NCBI RefSeq assembly: GCF_000188055.2
Contig: NZ_AEUZ02000001.1
Span: 1,192,001-1,256,000 of the forward strand
Direction: 5' to 3'
DNA length: 64,000 bases
Source of the DNA: Streptococcus urinalis 2285-97
Lineage (GTDB): Bacteria > Bacillota > Bacilli > Lactobacillales > Streptococcaceae
The translations under genes were made by a program, and so were the position numbers. The notes beneath the pieces were generated by a model. That model saw nothing but the letters and a program-made list of their open reading frames with translations, ran no database searches and was not told the DNA's origin. Below are positions 1 to 10,309 of the stretch, in pieces; the first letter of the stretch is position 1, and the number at the start of each line of letters is the position of its first letter.

Positions 1-557
1 AACTATCTGTTGTCATAAAAGTAACTGTCGGAAGTATCATGACAAATAAAACACAGACCCCTGATAAAATACCAAATCCTGTACCACCAAAAATAGACCT
101 CACCAATGGTACTATGACTTGCAAACCAATAAATCCATAAACAACAGAAGGTATACCAACCAGAAGTTCAACTGCTGGTTGTAGAATTTTGGCACCATAT
201 TTAGGTGAAATTTCTGTCATAAACACTGCTGCTCCTATTGCAAAAGGTGTTGCGATTAAAGCTGATAATATAGTAACAATGAATGAGCCTGTGATCATTG
301 GTAGTGCACCAAGCATTGGTTTTCCATTTGAACCTTTAACACTTGGTTGCCACTCTTTTCCAAACAGAAAATCAAAAATATTAATTTTATCAACAAAGAA
401 AGTAGATAACCCTTTTTGTGCGACAAAAATTAAAATCATTGCAACAATAAACACGATTAAACCTAAACAAAGAAAAGTTATGGTACGACCAAATGTTTCT
501 AATCTTGAATTTTTAGAAGGTGAAGCTAATTCTTTAGCTAAATCTTGATTTTTCATA
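1..557 (-). CDS. pstC: Phosphate ABC transporter permease PstC (partial)
   Basis: Membrane permease of the high-affinity phosphate importer. Only the N-terminal 185 or so codons lie in the window; the rest runs off the left edge (the family is about 300 aa). Reading leftward from ATG at 557, the protein has a basic N-terminus, a first membrane helix, an extracytoplasmic segment, and then the typical PstC stretches PMITGSFIVT and GIPSVVYGFIGL. It starts 9 bases after the pstS stop, so the two are co-transcribed in the usual pstS-pstC order. Identity rests on sequence character plus the pstS neighbour. Confidence 0.93.
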
Positions 558-566
558 ATTCCCTCT

Positions 567-1433
567 CTACTTTGCTGACACTTTTCCATCAGCTGATTTT
601 TTAACTTTCATATCATTGATTGAAATATATCCCATATTATGGACAATTTTCGTTTGAACTTCATCTGATTCCATGAATGTTAAAAATTCTTTAGTTAACC
701 CTTTTGGTTGGCCTTTCGTGTACATATGTTCATAAGACCAAATTGGCCAATCATTTGTTGTTACATTTTTTGAAGTTGGCTTAAAACCATTCAATTTTGG
801 TGTTTTCACACTGGAATCAACATAAGCAAAGGCTAAGTAAGAAATTGCTCCTGGTGTTTGAGAAACAATTGATTTTACCATTCCATTTGAATCTTGTTCT
901 TGACTTTGCTTAGCATTTTTTCCGTCCATAACGACTGCATCAAAAGTCGCACGTGAACCAGAACTAGCAGCTCTATTAATCACTGTGATATCAATATCTT
1001 TTCCACCTAATTGTTTCCAATTAGTGTATTCACCAGTAAAAATTTTACGAAGTTGATCAGTCGTTATATTATTCACATCAACTTTTTTATTAACAATGAT
1101 TGCCATCCCAGCAACTGCAACTTGATGATCAACTAATTTTGAGGCATCTATTCCGTCTTTTTCTTCAGCAAAAAGATCACTATTCCCAATTTGAACGGCT
1201 CCAGACTGAATTTGTGAAAGACCAGTACCTGACCCACCACCTTGAACATTAATGGACTTACCAATATGATTATGCCCAAATTCATCAGCTGCTGCTTCTA
1301 CCAGAGGTTGAAGTGCTGTTGAGCCAACAGAGGTTATCGTTTCACCTTTATCAATCCACTTAGAACAAGCTGATAAACTAACCGCTGCAAATGTGGCTAA
1401 TGCTAATACCAAAAAACGTTTCTTGAGTTTCAT
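567..1433 (-). CDS. pstS: Phosphate-binding lipoprotein PstS
   Basis: Extracellular phosphate receptor that feeds PstC/PstA. The N-terminus has a basic start, a hydrophobic helix and the lipobox LSAC, so the mature protein is lipid-anchored. The binding-fold signatures [16 protein letters not shown] and [12 protein letters not shown] are visible, the last two contacting phosphate in this family. An ATG 18 bases upstream is in frame, but it has no ribosome site. The ATG at 1433 is preceded by AGGAAA at good spacing and gives 288 aa, so I use it. Directly upstream of pstC. No Pho-box could be assigned with confidence in the 138 bases upstream. Confidence 0.93.
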   Translation of the reverse strand: MKLKKRFLVLALATFAAVSLSACSKWIDKGETITSVGSTALQPLVEAAADEFGHNHIGKSINVQGGGSGTGLSQIQSGAVQIGNSDLFAEEKDGIDASKLVDHQVAVAGMAIIVNKKVDVNNITTDQLRKIFTGEYTNWKQLGGKDIDITVINRAASSGSRATFDAVVMDGKNAKQSQEQDSNGMVKSIVSQTPGAISYLAFAYVDSSVKTPKLNGFKPTSKNVTTNDWPIWSYEHMYTKGQPKGLTKEFLTFMESDEVQTKIVHNMGYISINDMKVKKSADGKVSAK

Positions 1434-1571
1434 TTTTATTTTCCTATTCATTTTTAAACGTAAAAATTAATAATGAGAATTTTTAATTCCCATATTGAAA
1501 TAGTAACATATCATAAAGCTCTTTTAAAGCATATTTTCACTTTTAAACTTTAAAAATTGTTCAATAACAGA

Positions 1572-2897
1572 TTAAGCTTGAAAACGTAATCCTTTAGGAT
1601 AATAATTCTTCAATACATTTCCAACAACCTTTGCAAATCCTAATCCATTACCATTTACAGTCACTTGATACCATCCATTACTATATGTTTTAGATAAGGT
1701 TATGGTGCGACCTTGAACATAATCTTTATACTGTTCTATATCAATTTCAATAAACTGTACTACATCATCTGTTGTTAAAGCTAACCCTAAAGCAAATGAG
1801 GGCTCGAATCGATTTTTCTTAAATGTTCCAAGATGTAATCCATTTCTAGCAATTTTTAAGCGACTCATATCTGGGAGTCCTTTAGGCACAAGGTAAAGTT
1901 CTTGCCCAAAAACATCAAATTGACCTTCTAGAGTTATCGAAAGTGATTCCTTTTGAAAAGCCTGCCATAACTTCGCTTGATCTTTTTTTAAGTTATTTTG
2001 ACTATTTTTTTTATTTTTTAAAGTTATTCTTGCGTCGGATATGGGACGATTATCTCTTAATACTGCTACAAACTGACCTTCGCCACGAAAATGATGAGGG
2101 TACATCCGTGCCACTTCTTCTAGCTCTATCCCTGAAACCATTCCATTTAGCTTTTTAACATTCATTACCTCAAGATAAGGATAGTTCTCTAACAACCAAT
2201 TGACCACATCTTCATTTTCTTCAAGGGACCAGGTACAAGTTGAATATACTAATTTTCCTCCAGGTTTTAGCATTTTTAAGGTATCTTTTAAAATGTCTTT
2301 TTGTAACAATGAACACTCAGTTGGATATTGTTCACTCCAATAAGAAATGGCATTTGGATCTTTACGAAACATCCCTTCTCCAGAACATGGGCCATCAAAC
2401 ACAATTAAATCAAAATAATCGTTAAAAACTCTAGAAAGATTAGCTGCACTTTCATTAGTAACAACAACATTTCTAGCTCCAAACCGCTCAATATTCTCAA
2501 CAAGAACTTTAGAGCGTTTTGTTGAAATTTCATTTGAAACTAATAGTCCCGTATTTTCAAGATAGGATAACAAATGGGTTGATTTTCCACCTGGTGCAGC
2601 AGCTAAATCTAGTATCTTCATATTTTTTTGTGGTGAAGCTACTTGAACGACCATCTGTGCCGCAGGTTCTTGTGAATATACTAAGCCAGTTGCATGTTCT
2701 GGTGACTTCCCACTAATTTTCCCATAATAACCCCATCTCGTATTATGTATGGGATTATCAAATGTTTTTTGCACTTTTTTTAAAGGATTAACACGAAAAG
2801 CAGACACTGGCTCTTGATCAAAACTTTGAAAAAAAGCTGGCGCCTCTTTAGCTAATATATTACTGTATTTTTCAGTGAATTCTTCTGGAAACAACAT
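1572..2897 (-). CDS. rsmF: RsmF-type 16S rRNA (cytosine-C5) methyltransferase
   Basis: SAM-dependent RNA m5C methyltransferase of the NOL1/NOP2/Sun family. At 441 aa it matches the Gram-positive RsmF/YebU-like form. The SAM-binding loop DLAAAPGGKSTHLL lies near residue 97. The catalytic motifs are DGPCSGEGMFRKD and LVYSTCTWS, supplying the two cysteines used by this family. A C-terminal PUA-like RNA-binding region (about 300-441) ends in LKNYYPKGLR. The exact target base cannot be told from sequence. A TATAAT box sits only 6 bases before the ATG with no Shine-Dalgarno (see findings), so the mRNA may be leaderless. Confidence 0.9.
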   Translation of the reverse strand: MLFPEEFTEKYSNILAKEAPAFFQSFDQEPVSAFRVNPLKKVQKTFDNPIHNTRWGYYGKISGKSPEHATGLVYSQEPAAQMVVQVASPQKNMKILDLAAAPGGKSTHLLSYLENTGLLVSNEISTKRSKVLVENIERFGARNVVVTNESAANLSRVFNDYFDLIVFDGPCSGEGMFRKDPNAISYWSEQYPTECSLLQKDILKDTLKMLKPGGKLVYSTCTWSLEENEDVVNWLLENYPYLEVMNVKKLNGMVSGIELEEVARMYPHHFRGEGQFVAVLRDNRPISDARITLKNKKNSQNNLKKDQAKLWQAFQKESLSITLEGQFDVFGQELYLVPKGLPDMSRLKIARNGLHLGTFKKNRFEPSFALGLALTTDDVVQFIEIDIEQYKDYVQGRTITLSKTYSNGWYQVTVNGNGLGFAKVVGNVLKNYYPKGLRFQA

Positions 2898-2903
2898 ATC
2901 TCT

Positions 2904-2909
2904 ATTATA
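2904..2909 (-). promoter_or_regulatory. -10 box close to rsmF start
   Basis: TATAAT on the minus strand, 6 bases before the rsmF ATG. No convincing -35 box at 17 bases and no Shine-Dalgarno between box and ATG. Transcription would start at or next to the ATG. Confidence 0.5.
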
Positions 2910-2934
2910 CTATATATTTTTTGTTTTGAACCTT

Positions 2935-2965
2935 GAAAAAGCCTATTTCTTTTAGAAATAAGCTT
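2935..2965 (-). terminator. Terminator after suhB-like gene
   Basis: Minus-strand hairpin with arms at 2954-2965 and 2939-2950 (12 bp with one G-U pair, 3-base loop) followed by a short U-run. It overlaps the stop codon of the inositol monophosphatase gene and separates it from rsmF. Confidence 0.8.
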
Positions 2966-3726
2966 TATAAATGAATATATTTTTGTATGAAGTCTATTTT
3001 TGATGTCGGAACAAACATGATCTTTTGCCTTTCACAAAATGTTAAAGGGCTACCATCTATACCAATCAATGTATAACCAAGTTTTTCACCCATGATTAAA
3101 GCTGCTGCATAATCCCATGGTTGGATGTATGAAAAGTAAGCTAGAAGATGTCCTTTCATAACTGATGTCATTGAAATTCCAGAGCCACCATAAACACGAA
3201 TCCCTAACGTTTTATTAGCCAGATCTTTTATACCATAAGCATTTTCAGCAAACATTAAGGCATTTGTCCCTATCAAGGTCCTATTTAATGGTTTATCTTG
3301 ATAATTTGGAAGTAATTTGTCATTTGCATAGACATTAAATTGACCACCCCCACTATAAAGCGTATCTTCCATAACATCATATATAAGTCCAAATTGACCT
3401 ACACCATTTTCAAAATAAGCAATCATGACAGCGAAATTTTCTTTTTGGACAATAAAATTTACAGTACCATCAATTGGATCAATTACCCATACATTACCAT
3501 CAGAAATAGGATGAAAACAATCATTTTCTTCTGCCATAATGTGATCATTAGGGTAATGGTTTTTTAGTTTTTCAATAATAAGGTCTTGTGTTGATTTATC
3601 AATATCTGTAACCAAATCAGAAAAATGACTCTTTTCTTCAATTGAAACTTGATTAAACATCTGTGACTTGATATAAGAACCAGCTTCTCTAATCACTTCT
3701 TTTGCAAAGTTAAATTTATTTATCAA
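2965..3726 (-). CDS. Inositol monophosphatase family protein
   Basis: Mg2+-dependent phosphatase of the IMPase/SuhB family. It likely acts on inositol-1-phosphate or related sugar or nucleotide phosphates; the substrate is not readable from sequence. The family motifs are present in order: [15 protein letters not shown], the metal-binding [12 protein letters not shown], and a C-terminal WDYAAAL. The open frame extends upstream, but that part overlaps the UPF0223 gene. I choose the TTG at 3726 because it is preceded by GGAAGGA and gives 253 aa, the usual length. It overlaps the 3' end of the upstream gene by 11 bases, which suggests translational coupling. Confidence 0.87.
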   Translation of the reverse strand: MINKFNFAKEVIREAGSYIKSQMFNQVSIEEKSHFSDLVTDIDKSTQDLIIEKLKNHYPNDHIMAEENDCFHPISDGNVWVIDPIDGTVNFIVQKENFAVMIAYFENGVGQFGLIYDVMEDTLYSGGGQFNVYANDKLLPNYQDKPLNRTLIGTNALMFAENAYGIKDLANKTLGIRVYGGSGISMTSVMKGHLLAYFSYIQPWDYAAALIMGEKLGYTLIGIDGSPLTFCERQKIMFVPTSKIDFIQKYIHL

Positions 3727-3994
3727 GAGAAATAAATCCTTCCCTTTTTTCTTTTGCAGCCTTGACAACGTGATAAGTTGAGTAACCGCTGACTTTTTCA
3801 AAATCCCGATCGATTTGTTTTTCTTGAGCCTTACTCTTAACAATACTTTTATAAGTATTGTAAGCCTTCAAGATATCTTGAGCTTTAACCTTTGTTTCAT
3901 AGGCTTTTTCAACTTGATTCAAAAAATAAAGCACTGATGATATTTCTTCAGTGCTCCAAGTTAAATCAAGCGGATAACTATATTTTTGTGACAT
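3716..3994 (-). CDS. UPF0223 family protein
   Basis: Small 92-aa cytosolic protein of unknown function, conserved in Firmicutes as UPF0223 (YktA-like). It shows the family pattern: an N-terminal [12 protein letters not shown], a helical middle, and the conserved C-terminal [21 protein letters not shown]. It starts on the stop codon of spx (shared base at 3994) and overlaps the phosphatase gene downstream, so spx, this gene and the phosphatase form one operon. No function is claimed. Confidence 0.85.
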   Translation of the reverse strand: MSQKYSYPLDLTWSTEEISSVLYFLNQVEKAYETKVKAQDILKAYNTYKSIVKSKAQEKQIDRDFEKVSGYSTYHVVKAAKEKREGFISLDK

Positions 3995-4398
3995 TACCCT
4001 TCAATCTCCGCTCTAATAGTAGCCTGACGTAATTCTTGTTTACGATAATCTCTAGAAAGGAAAGCCCTAATTTCATCCTCGTTAAAACCAATTTGCATCC
4101 TCTTATCATCCATAATGATTGGACGACGTAATAGACTAGGATTATCAGCTATTAATTGAATTAAATCAGATATTGTCAACTCTTCAACGTCTATAGCTAA
4201 TTTTTGAAAGACTTTTGAACGTGTCGAAATAATATCTTCTGTTCCATTTTCTGTAAACGATAAAATAGACATTAATTCGTCTTGTGAAAGTGGACTTGTA
4301 ATAATATTATGTTCTTCAAAATCAACTTCATAATTTAATAGCCAAGACCGTGCTTTACGGCAACTTGTACAGCTCGGTGATAAAAATAAGGTAATCAT
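3994..4398 (-). CDS. spxA: Spx transcriptional regulator (ArsC family)
   Basis: RNA-polymerase-binding redox regulator of disulfide and cell-wall stress genes. The 134-aa protein has the N-terminal redox switch CTSC (residues 10-13), the ArsC-like thioredoxin fold, the conserved segment around [20 protein letters not shown], and the C-terminal [16 protein letters not shown] typical of streptococcal Spx. Streptococci carry two Spx paralogues. The position beside ribF-truB fits SpxA1 rather than the recA-linked SpxA2, but this is inferred from context. A good AGAGGAAAA ribosome site precedes the ATG. Confidence 0.92.
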   Translation of the reverse strand: MITLFLSPSCTSCRKARSWLLNYEVDFEEHNIITSPLSQDELMSILSFTENGTEDIISTRSKVFQKLAIDVEELTISDLIQLIADNPSLLRRPIIMDDKRMQIGFNEDEIRAFLSRDYRKQELRQATIRAEIEG

Positions 4399-4442
4399 TC
4401 TTTTTCCTCTAAAAAAACTTATTGTCCTTATTATATAAAAAT

Positions 4443-5375
4443 TTAATCTATTTGGCTATCTTTTTCCCAACTTTGTGCGATTTTTTTATCAGCTTCAAGT
4501 TGCGTCACTAAATCCTCAATACCAGCAAACTTAACCATATCTCTGATTTTTTCTAGCCAAATGATTGTGATGGATTCTCCATAAATGTCACCTGAAAAAT
4601 CAAAAATGTTCGCTTCTAGCCTCAATTCTTTTCCGCCAAAAGTCACATTTTTGCCAACACTTGTCATTGAACGATAGCGTTCTCCATTTATAATGACATC
4701 TGTTACATAAACACCGTCACCTGGAATATAAGTTCTATCTATTGGTGCTAAATTAGCTGTTGGAAAACCAATCGTTCTTCCTCGTGCATCCCCATGAACA
4801 ACCAAGCCTCTTGTTTCATACTGATAACCAAGTAATTGATTGGCTTCTAGCACATTTCCTTCTAATAATAATTGTCTAATTCGAGTTGAACTTATTTTAT
4901 GACCTGCAAACTGAACTTCGTCAATTGTAATAACTTGACCGTCAAAATTTCTAGCCAAGTAATCTGAGTCCGTTCTATTATGACCAAATTTGTAATCAAA
5001 TCCAACAATAACATATTTAGCATTCAATCTCTTAATATATTGTGAGATAAAATCATCAGATGATGTCAAAGAAAATTGCGTCGTGAAATCTGTCAAATAT
5101 AATTTATCAACACCATACTCTTTAAATTTTTCATATCTTTTTTCCGGATAAGTTATATGAAGTAATAAATCAGGGGTATACTTAGCAAATGCTAATTTAG
5201 GTGATTCATTAAATGTTAAGGTAATGATTGGTAAATTTTCTTTTTTTGAAATTTCCTTTGCTTTATCAAACAGGGCTTTATGACCAAGGTGAAGAGCATC
5301 AAAGTATCCTAAAACTAAAGTAGTTTCAGCATTATCGATTGCTTTTATGTGATTATTAAATTGAATTATTTCCAT
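4443..5375 (-). CDS. ribF: Bifunctional riboflavin kinase/FAD synthetase
   Basis: Converts riboflavin to FMN and FMN to FAD. The N-terminal nucleotidyltransferase half carries LGYFDALHLGHKAL (the GxFDxxHxGH adenylyl-transfer motif, with A in place of the usual G), FDYKFGHNR and SSTRIRQLLLEG. The C-terminal riboflavin-kinase half carries GRTIGFPTANL near residue 200. At 310 aa it has the expected length. It begins 7 bases after the truB stop with an AGGAAAT ribosome site, so truB-ribF is one unit, as in many Firmicutes. Confidence 0.95.
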   Translation of the reverse strand: MEIIQFNNHIKAIDNAETTLVLGYFDALHLGHKALFDKAKEISKKENLPIITLTFNESPKLAFAKYTPDLLLHITYPEKRYEKFKEYGVDKLYLTDFTTQFSLTSSDDFISQYIKRLNAKYVIVGFDYKFGHNRTDSDYLARNFDGQVITIDEVQFAGHKISSTRIRQLLLEGNVLEANQLLGYQYETRGLVVHGDARGRTIGFPTANLAPIDRTYIPGDGVYVTDVIINGERYRSMTSVGKNVTFGGKELRLEANIFDFSGDIYGESITIIWLEKIRDMVKFAGIEDLVTQLEADKKIAQSWEKDSQID

Positions 5376-5382
5376 TATTTCC

Positions 5383-6276
5383 TCAAATTAAAACTTTTTT
5401 TGGCTTATAAAAATTTTCTTGTCTCAACGTTAAAATTGCAATTAGTTTTTCATCTGAAAATGCTGCTAACACAGGTTGATTTGATGCCAGTCTAATAGTT
5501 CTACCAAAACTAATTTCAGTTACTTGCTCATCAGTCAACTGAACTTTCTCCAAATCAGATACACCATACTCTATTGGTAACAAAAAAGAATAATCTTTAT
5601 CTTCGACATATTTTTTTACATTCTCTAATGTTAATGCCGAATCTAAAGTAAGTCCTGCAGACTCTGTTCTAATGAGTTTTGACATATGACTTGGGAAGCC
5701 ACATTTTCGTCCTAAATCAACAGAAAGCGTTCTAATATAAGTTCCCTTGCTACATTTAACTGAAAATGAAAATCGACAAGTTTTTGTTTCCTCATCAAAT
5801 TCTAAACCACTTGTGCGTTTAAAGTCAAATATCCTAACTTGACGACTAGGTCTTTCAATCTCAATTCCTTCACGCGCATATTCATACAATTTTTTTCCAT
5901 TAACTTTGACCGCAGAATACATAGGAGGGACTTGTGTAATGTCGCCAATAAATGATGTCATTGCATGATCAATCTTAGATTCATCAATCATCTCAGGACT
6001 GACAAATTTTTGCTCAATAATATCACCACTAACATCTTCAGTGCTAGTTGAATAACCTAATGTTATTTGTCCTTCATAAGCTTTTCCAGCCTCAGTCATA
6101 AATTCAATGACACGAGTTGCTTTACCTACTGCAATAGGTAAAACTCCTTCAACATCTGGATCAAGAGTTCCACCATGACCAATCTTTTTTTCTTTAAGTA
6201 TTTTTCGTAATTGAAAAACAGCATCATGAGAAGTCATTCCAACTTCTTTTTTCAAATTTATTATCCCATTAATCAT
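5383..6276 (-). CDS. truB: tRNA pseudouridine(55) synthase TruB
   Basis: Makes pseudouridine at position 55 in the T-loop of tRNAs. The protein starts [18 protein letters not shown] and contains the catalytic motif [15 protein letters not shown], whose aspartate attacks the base, then [14 protein letters not shown]. The frame stays open another 42 codons upstream, but that part runs back through a TATAAT box and the preceding terminator, so I choose the ATG at 6276 (297 aa). There is no Shine-Dalgarno. The TATAAT lies 7 bases before the ATG, which suggests a leaderless start. Confidence 0.93.
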   Translation of the reverse strand: MINGIINLKKEVGMTSHDAVFQLRKILKEKKIGHGGTLDPDVEGVLPIAVGKATRVIEFMTEAGKAYEGQITLGYSTSTEDVSGDIIEQKFVSPEMIDESKIDHAMTSFIGDITQVPPMYSAVKVNGKKLYEYAREGIEIERPSRQVRIFDFKRTSGLEFDEETKTCRFSFSVKCSKGTYIRTLSVDLGRKCGFPSHMSKLIRTESAGLTLDSALTLENVKKYVEDKDYSFLLPIEYGVSDLEKVQLTDEQVTEISFGRTIRLASNQPVLAAFSDEKLIAILTLRQENFYKPKKVLI

Positions 6277-6283
6277 AATTGCT

Positions 6284-6289
6284 ATTATA
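6284..6289 (-). promoter_or_regulatory. -10 box close to truB start
   Basis: TATAAT on the minus strand, 7 bases before the chosen truB ATG. The candidate -35 (TTTTTA, 17-base spacer) is weak. No ribosome site lies between box and ATG. Confidence 0.5.
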
Positions 6290-6321
6290 TCACATCCTTT
6301 GTGTCTTAAAAATATTTTAAT

Positions 6322-6350
6322 ATTAAAAGCACTAGCTTTTTTGCTAGTGC
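6322..6350 (-). terminator. Terminator after histidine-triad gene
   Basis: Perfect 8-bp hairpin GCACTAGC/GCTAGTGC with a six-base loop at 6329-6350, followed on the minus strand by TTTTAATATT. It closes the adcAII-pht operon. Confidence 0.9.
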
Positions 6351-6358
6351 TATTACCC

Positions 6359-8857
6359 TTATAATGCTGTTTTTGATAATTCTTGCATTTTTGCAATATC
6401 ATAAGTAATCATATTACCTTCAGTATCATAGAAAGTTAAGGAATCATCATTATAAATGACTTTCTCTAGTGAGATATTGTATTTTTTAGCTAATTCATTT
6501 AAATGAGCTTGCAAAGTAGGTTTATCTAAACCATAGGTTGGAATAGAATCAATTAAAGCAGGTTTTTCTTCTTTATTTGATGCGGATTCTTCACTATTAT
6601 TTTTATCATTTACCTTATCATTATTTTCTTCAATATTAGAATTAGATTCTGATTTTTTTGAATCATCACTTATAGAACTATTCTCTTTTGGCGTTTGTGT
6701 CATAACTTTTTCAACTTCTTGACGTTCAGCTTCTGATAAATCATTCATAGAAATGGAAAGACGTTTTTCAATAGTGAATTTAGGAATTGTATAAGAACCA
6801 TCTTTCCATTTAATGGTAGAAGGATCTAATAGATCTTCTGCACTGAAAATATATCCATCATTTGTAGTAAAACGACCCTCTGACATTGCTTTTTTCACTT
6901 CATCTGCCGTATGGATAATTTGCCAATTCTTCAAACCTTGACGTTTATTTTCTGGAGTGGCATTCATTATGACAACATCGACTTGTTCATGACCTGGATT
7001 TGACCAAATATCAGGTCTTGCTTCAGGATGTTGCATAACATATTTTATCGTAGCAATTTGTTTATCTGTTAACCAAGAATAAGGCAAAACATGAATATGA
7101 TCAATATGTGGAATAACAAAGGAACTCCCTGTATCATAAGAGGCATTTCCAGCATGCATTGGAAGACTAGTTACAGATACAAGTGCTGCAGGTTTGATAT
7201 CATTATCCACAATATCATATTTATAGTTTGTTTTATCTTTTAACATTAATTCTTGTTCAGCAAATGCGATTTGAGTTAAATCGAGTTGCTCTCTTGCATA
7301 GAATACTGATTTACCATCAACTAACATTGTGTAACCCACTTTTCCTGATTTCATTTCTTTTGAAAGTACTTTATGTGGATCAAATACAGTCTTACTTTGT
7401 TTAGTTAATTTTTCTTTATCAATTGAGATATCGTGTGATGCAATCCATTTTTCAACTGCTTTCAACTCATCTTGTTCTAATTCACCAAATCCAAAGTAAT
7501 GGAAATGAGTATCATGTTTTGCTGTGACACCATTTTGATCAACTTCAACAATTGACTCTGGTGAAAAAACGTAACCATCATTTGTATCATATGGTTTCCC
7601 ATCTAAACCTTTGCCATAAGCTTGAATCGTTTTCCCCATAAATTGATGTGTAACGGTACTTGATTTAGGAGATTTTTCTTCTTTAATAGTAATATTACTT
7701 TTACCATAAAGATGAATATCAGCCAACATCTTTTCTAAATCAGATAATTGATTACGAGGAATAATATGATAGTGATCACCATGGGGCATGACATAGCCAA
7801 AATCATTTGCTCTTGTGACTTTTTCTGGATCAAAAACGAGTCCATCTTCTTCAACGTGACGCTTTGATTTAGGAAGCTTATACAGTTTATTCAATAAAGC
7901 TTTATATTCAGCATTACTAGGTGCTGGGAAAGTTGTCCGTATGTCATTGTTATCATGATGTTGTTTACGATTTTCAAAAGGATTTGTAATGACATGACCT
8001 TTATTTGGTCTAAAACCATAATAATTTCCGCTAGCTTCATTATATTGAGCCGGATTATGGTGTCTGCCAATACCTTTATTAGAATTGGCTACAACAGTTG
8101 TCTTATTTCCTTTTTTACTGTTCCAATAGGCTTGCGCTTCAGATAATTCTCTTGGAGAAAGGTCTTTTTTGGGAATATAATGGAAGTGATTGCCATGCGG
8201 TACTAAAAAAGCATCTCCCATGTCGTCAATGACATCTGTTGGATTAAAGATATAACCATCATCTGTAGTATACCTACCTTGACTCTTGGCTTTTTGGACT
8301 GCTTTTTCTTGAGATTTACTTAAATGATGCCCACCATGTCCATGCTTATTAGCCTTTGCCTCTTTGGCACCTTTTTCAGCTTGTTCTGCAATTTGAGCTT
8401 TAGTTCTGATATTTTCACGTTTACTACCTGGTTTTAAGTAAAGATAATATTGTCCCTTAACTTTGATGATATAACCATCTTTAACTGCATTGATGACATC
8501 TGATTTATTAAAGACATAATTTGGATCTTTTATAATCAATTCCTCACTAATAAGGGCATTGTAAGGTACTTTACCATTGTAGAAATGGAAGTGGTCTCCA
8601 TGAGAGGTCACATAACCTTGGTCCGTTATTTTGACAACAATTTGTTCTGCAGTAATACCTTCTTCTGAACTAATTTGATCAGGTGTTTTCTGATTTTTAT
8701 GAGTTGTCTTTATTTTTTTTCCTTTATTAGGAACATAAGCAACTTGATTTTCACTGGCTTCTTTTTGACCAGAATATTTTCCTAAAGCATATGTTCCAAT
8801 ATTAGCAGCTAATAAAATGCCAACTGCTGAACTAATAAAGATATATTTCTTTTTCAT
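6359..8857 (-). CDS. Histidine-triad (Pht/HtpA) surface protein
   Basis: Cell-surface zinc-binding protein of the pneumococcal Pht / group A Streptococcus HtpA family, thought to hand zinc to AdcAII-type receptors. The 832-aa product has an N-terminal membrane or signal helix (about residues 4-25) without a lipobox. Five HxxHxH triads are visible near residues 86 (HGDHFH), 221 (HGNHFH), 359 (HGDHYH), 448 (HDTHFH) and 584 (HIDHIH). A His-rich KHGHGGHH sits near 171, and a low-complexity Ser/Asn/Lys/Glu stretch precedes the C-terminal domain. The ATG at 8857 is chosen for its GAGGAGC ribosome site. Only 10 bases separate it from the adcAII stop, so both genes sit under the AdcR box upstream of adcAII. 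Confidence 0.93.
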   Translation of the reverse strand: MKKKYIFISSAVGILLAANIGTYALGKYSGQKEASENQVAYVPNKGKKIKTTHKNQKTPDQISSEEGITAEQIVVKITDQGYVTSHGDHFHFYNGKVPYNALISEELIIKDPNYVFNKSDVINAVKDGYIIKVKGQYYLYLKPGSKRENIRTKAQIAEQAEKGAKEAKANKHGHGGHHLSKSQEKAVQKAKSQGRYTTDDGYIFNPTDVIDDMGDAFLVPHGNHFHYIPKKDLSPRELSEAQAYWNSKKGNKTTVVANSNKGIGRHHNPAQYNEASGNYYGFRPNKGHVITNPFENRKQHHDNNDIRTTFPAPSNAEYKALLNKLYKLPKSKRHVEEDGLVFDPEKVTRANDFGYVMPHGDHYHIIPRNQLSDLEKMLADIHLYGKSNITIKEEKSPKSSTVTHQFMGKTIQAYGKGLDGKPYDTNDGYVFSPESIVEVDQNGVTAKHDTHFHYFGFGELEQDELKAVEKWIASHDISIDKEKLTKQSKTVFDPHKVLSKEMKSGKVGYTMLVDGKSVFYAREQLDLTQIAFAEQELMLKDKTNYKYDIVDNDIKPAALVSVTSLPMHAGNASYDTGSSFVIPHIDHIHVLPYSWLTDKQIATIKYVMQHPEARPDIWSNPGHEQVDVVIMNATPENKRQGLKNWQIIHTADEVKKAMSEGRFTTNDGYIFSAEDLLDPSTIKWKDGSYTIPKFTIEKRLSISMNDLSEAERQEVEKVMTQTPKENSSISDDSKKSESNSNIEENNDKVNDKNNSEESASNKEEKPALIDSIPTYGLDKPTLQAHLNELAKKYNISLEKVIYNDDSLTFYDTEGNMITYDIAKMQELSKTAL

Positions 8858-8867
8858 GAGTGCTCCT

Positions 8868-9788
8868 CTATTTAAGTTGTTGATATAATTTTTCAAGATT
8901 TAACTGTAAATTTTCTAAGTAAGATCTATCATTTTTAGGTACAGATTCAAGTGGACTTAATGTATCCATTTTGGCACCTGTAGCTTTTGCAATTGTTTTT
9001 GCAATCTTTGGATTAACATTATCTTCTGCAAAAATAGTTTTTACTTTATAATGTCTAACAAAGTCTTCTATTTCAGTTAATTGTCTTGGTGATGGTTCTC
9101 TATCATTTGATATTCCAGAAATCCCTAATTGTTTTAGACCAAAACGTTTTGCTAAATAAGAAAATGCAGTATGTTGAGTTACAAATGTTTTCGCCTTAGT
9201 ATTTGCAAATTTAGATTTGTATTCCTTTGTCAAAGCCATAGACTTATCTTTGAATTTTTGAGCATTTCCCATATATATCTTTTTATGTTTGGGATCTTTT
9301 TTAGCTAGTTTTTTAGCAATATTATGAGCTTCTTCAGAAGCTAGAACTGGATCCGTCCAAGTATGCGGATCGTATAATGTTGCTGGATCGATTCCTGGTG
9401 TTTCAGGAACATCTTCTAAACCACTTACTCTATCTAATTTTAGACTTGCAGAGGCTTCGAAGACATCTACTTTTGATTTTTTTAAATTTGGATGTAAATT
9501 TTTAGCCCAAGATTCTAATGTATGAGAATGATAAATAAATAAGTCCGCATCATAAATAGCAGAGACATCATTTACAGAAGGCTCAAAAGAGTGTATCCCA
9601 GCACTTGATTGAATCATCCTAACATCATTTAGTTCTCCAGAAATAGCTTTTGTCATAGCATACATTGGATAAAAACTAGTCACAATTGACATCCCTTTAT
9701 TCTCATTTTGTGAATTTGTTTTTAATCCACATGAAACTAAAAAACAAGAAAGTAATATCACTAAACTTATCCTAAATTGACGTTTCAT
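8868..9788 (-). CDS. adcAII: Zinc-binding lipoprotein AdcAII/Lmb
   Basis: Zinc receptor lipoprotein of the cluster 9 ABC family, known in streptococci as Lmb (laminin-binding protein) or AdcAII. The 306-aa product has a signal helix and lipobox LVSC with Cys20. The four expected metal ligands fall at His66 (GIHSFEP), His142 (DPHTWTD), His206 (TQHTAFS) and Glu281 (SPLESVP), in the same order and spacing as in Lmb. The ATG at 9788 follows AAAGGAGG; the longer in-frame extension covers the AdcR box and is rejected. First gene of an operon with the histidine-triad gene. Confidence 0.95.
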   Translation of the reverse strand: MKRQFRISLVILLSCFLVSCGLKTNSQNENKGMSIVTSFYPMYAMTKAISGELNDVRMIQSSAGIHSFEPSVNDVSAIYDADLFIYHSHTLESWAKNLHPNLKKSKVDVFEASASLKLDRVSGLEDVPETPGIDPATLYDPHTWTDPVLASEEAHNIAKKLAKKDPKHKKIYMGNAQKFKDKSMALTKEYKSKFANTKAKTFVTQHTAFSYLAKRFGLKQLGISGISNDREPSPRQLTEIEDFVRHYKVKTIFAEDNVNPKIAKTIAKATGAKMDTLSPLESVPKNDRSYLENLQLNLEKLYQQLK

Positions 9789-9808
9789 AAACCCTCCTTT
9801 GTTTGCAT

Positions 9809-9820
9809 TTAACTGGTTAA
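9809..9820 (-). promoter_or_regulatory. AdcR operator (zinc repressor box)
   Basis: Perfect match to the streptococcal AdcR consensus TTAACYRGTTAA: here TTAACTGGTTAA. It sits immediately downstream of the -10 box of adcAII, over the expected transcription start, so zinc-loaded AdcR would block the promoter. Confidence 0.9.
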
Positions 9821-9848
9821 GTTTATCATTGTTTGTTAGTATTGTCAA
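9820..9848 (-). promoter_or_regulatory. adcAII promoter
   Basis: Minus-strand -35 TTGACA (9843-9848), 17-base spacer, -10 TAAACT (9820-9825). The AdcR box overlaps the start-site side by one base. Confidence 0.8.
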
Positions 9849-9856
9849 ATTTATAT

Positions 9857-10309
9857 TTAATCAATGTCTCTCTTAAAATCAGACGTAATATCTCGATAAG
9901 GTTGAATATCTTGAACATACTCTAATACACCTTGAAATTCATTATTTTGATCATGAACGGCTTTATAGGTGACATGCACAAATTTATTAAGACGTTCTGA
10001 TTTAAACCACATCGTGACTTCTTCTTTTTGTCCACTTCTTAGTTGTTCAATAACTGATTTAACTTTTTCTAAAACCTTAGGAGGATGACATAATTCCACT
10101 TGTCTTCCCACTTGACTTGGTGTCCGTTTAAAGATCATTTCTTCAGTAGGTGCAAAATCATTATAGTATTGAAATAGATTATCTTTATTAACAAATGTAA
10201 TTTCCATAGGTAAATGATTGTTAAAATCTTCTTGAACACTTTCAGGACTTGCTCCTAAATGTAATTTTAGAAGAATTTCTTTTAAAATTTGAATCCTTTC
10301 ATTCTTCAT
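9857..10309 (-). CDS. DUF438-type PAS domain protein
   Basis: 150-aa cytosolic protein. The first 30 residues resemble the end of a DUF438 helical segment (LKEILLKLHLGASPESVQEDF). The remainder looks like a PAS sensor fold, with EITFVNKDNLFQYYND, RTPSQVGRQVELCHPP, and a C-terminal GVLEYVQDIQPYRDI. In other Firmicutes this unit is fused to a hemerythrin or DUF1858 region; here it stands alone. Its ATG overlaps the DUF1858 gene stop by 4 bases, implying coupled translation and a shared role. No output domain is present, so the function (redox or small-ligand sensing) is only a guess. Confidence 0.75.
   Translation of the reverse strand: MKNERIQILKEILLKLHLGASPESVQEDFNNHLPMEITFVNKDNLFQYYNDFAPTEEMIFKRTPSQVGRQVELCHPPKVLEKVKSVIEQLRSGQKEEVTMWFKSERLNKFVHVTYKAVHDQNNEFQGVLEYVQDIQPYRDITSDFKRDID

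Noticed and set aside
189..548. A 119-codon plus-strand open frame
   Set aside because: Antisense to the clear PstC reading frame; no ribosome site and no family resemblance.
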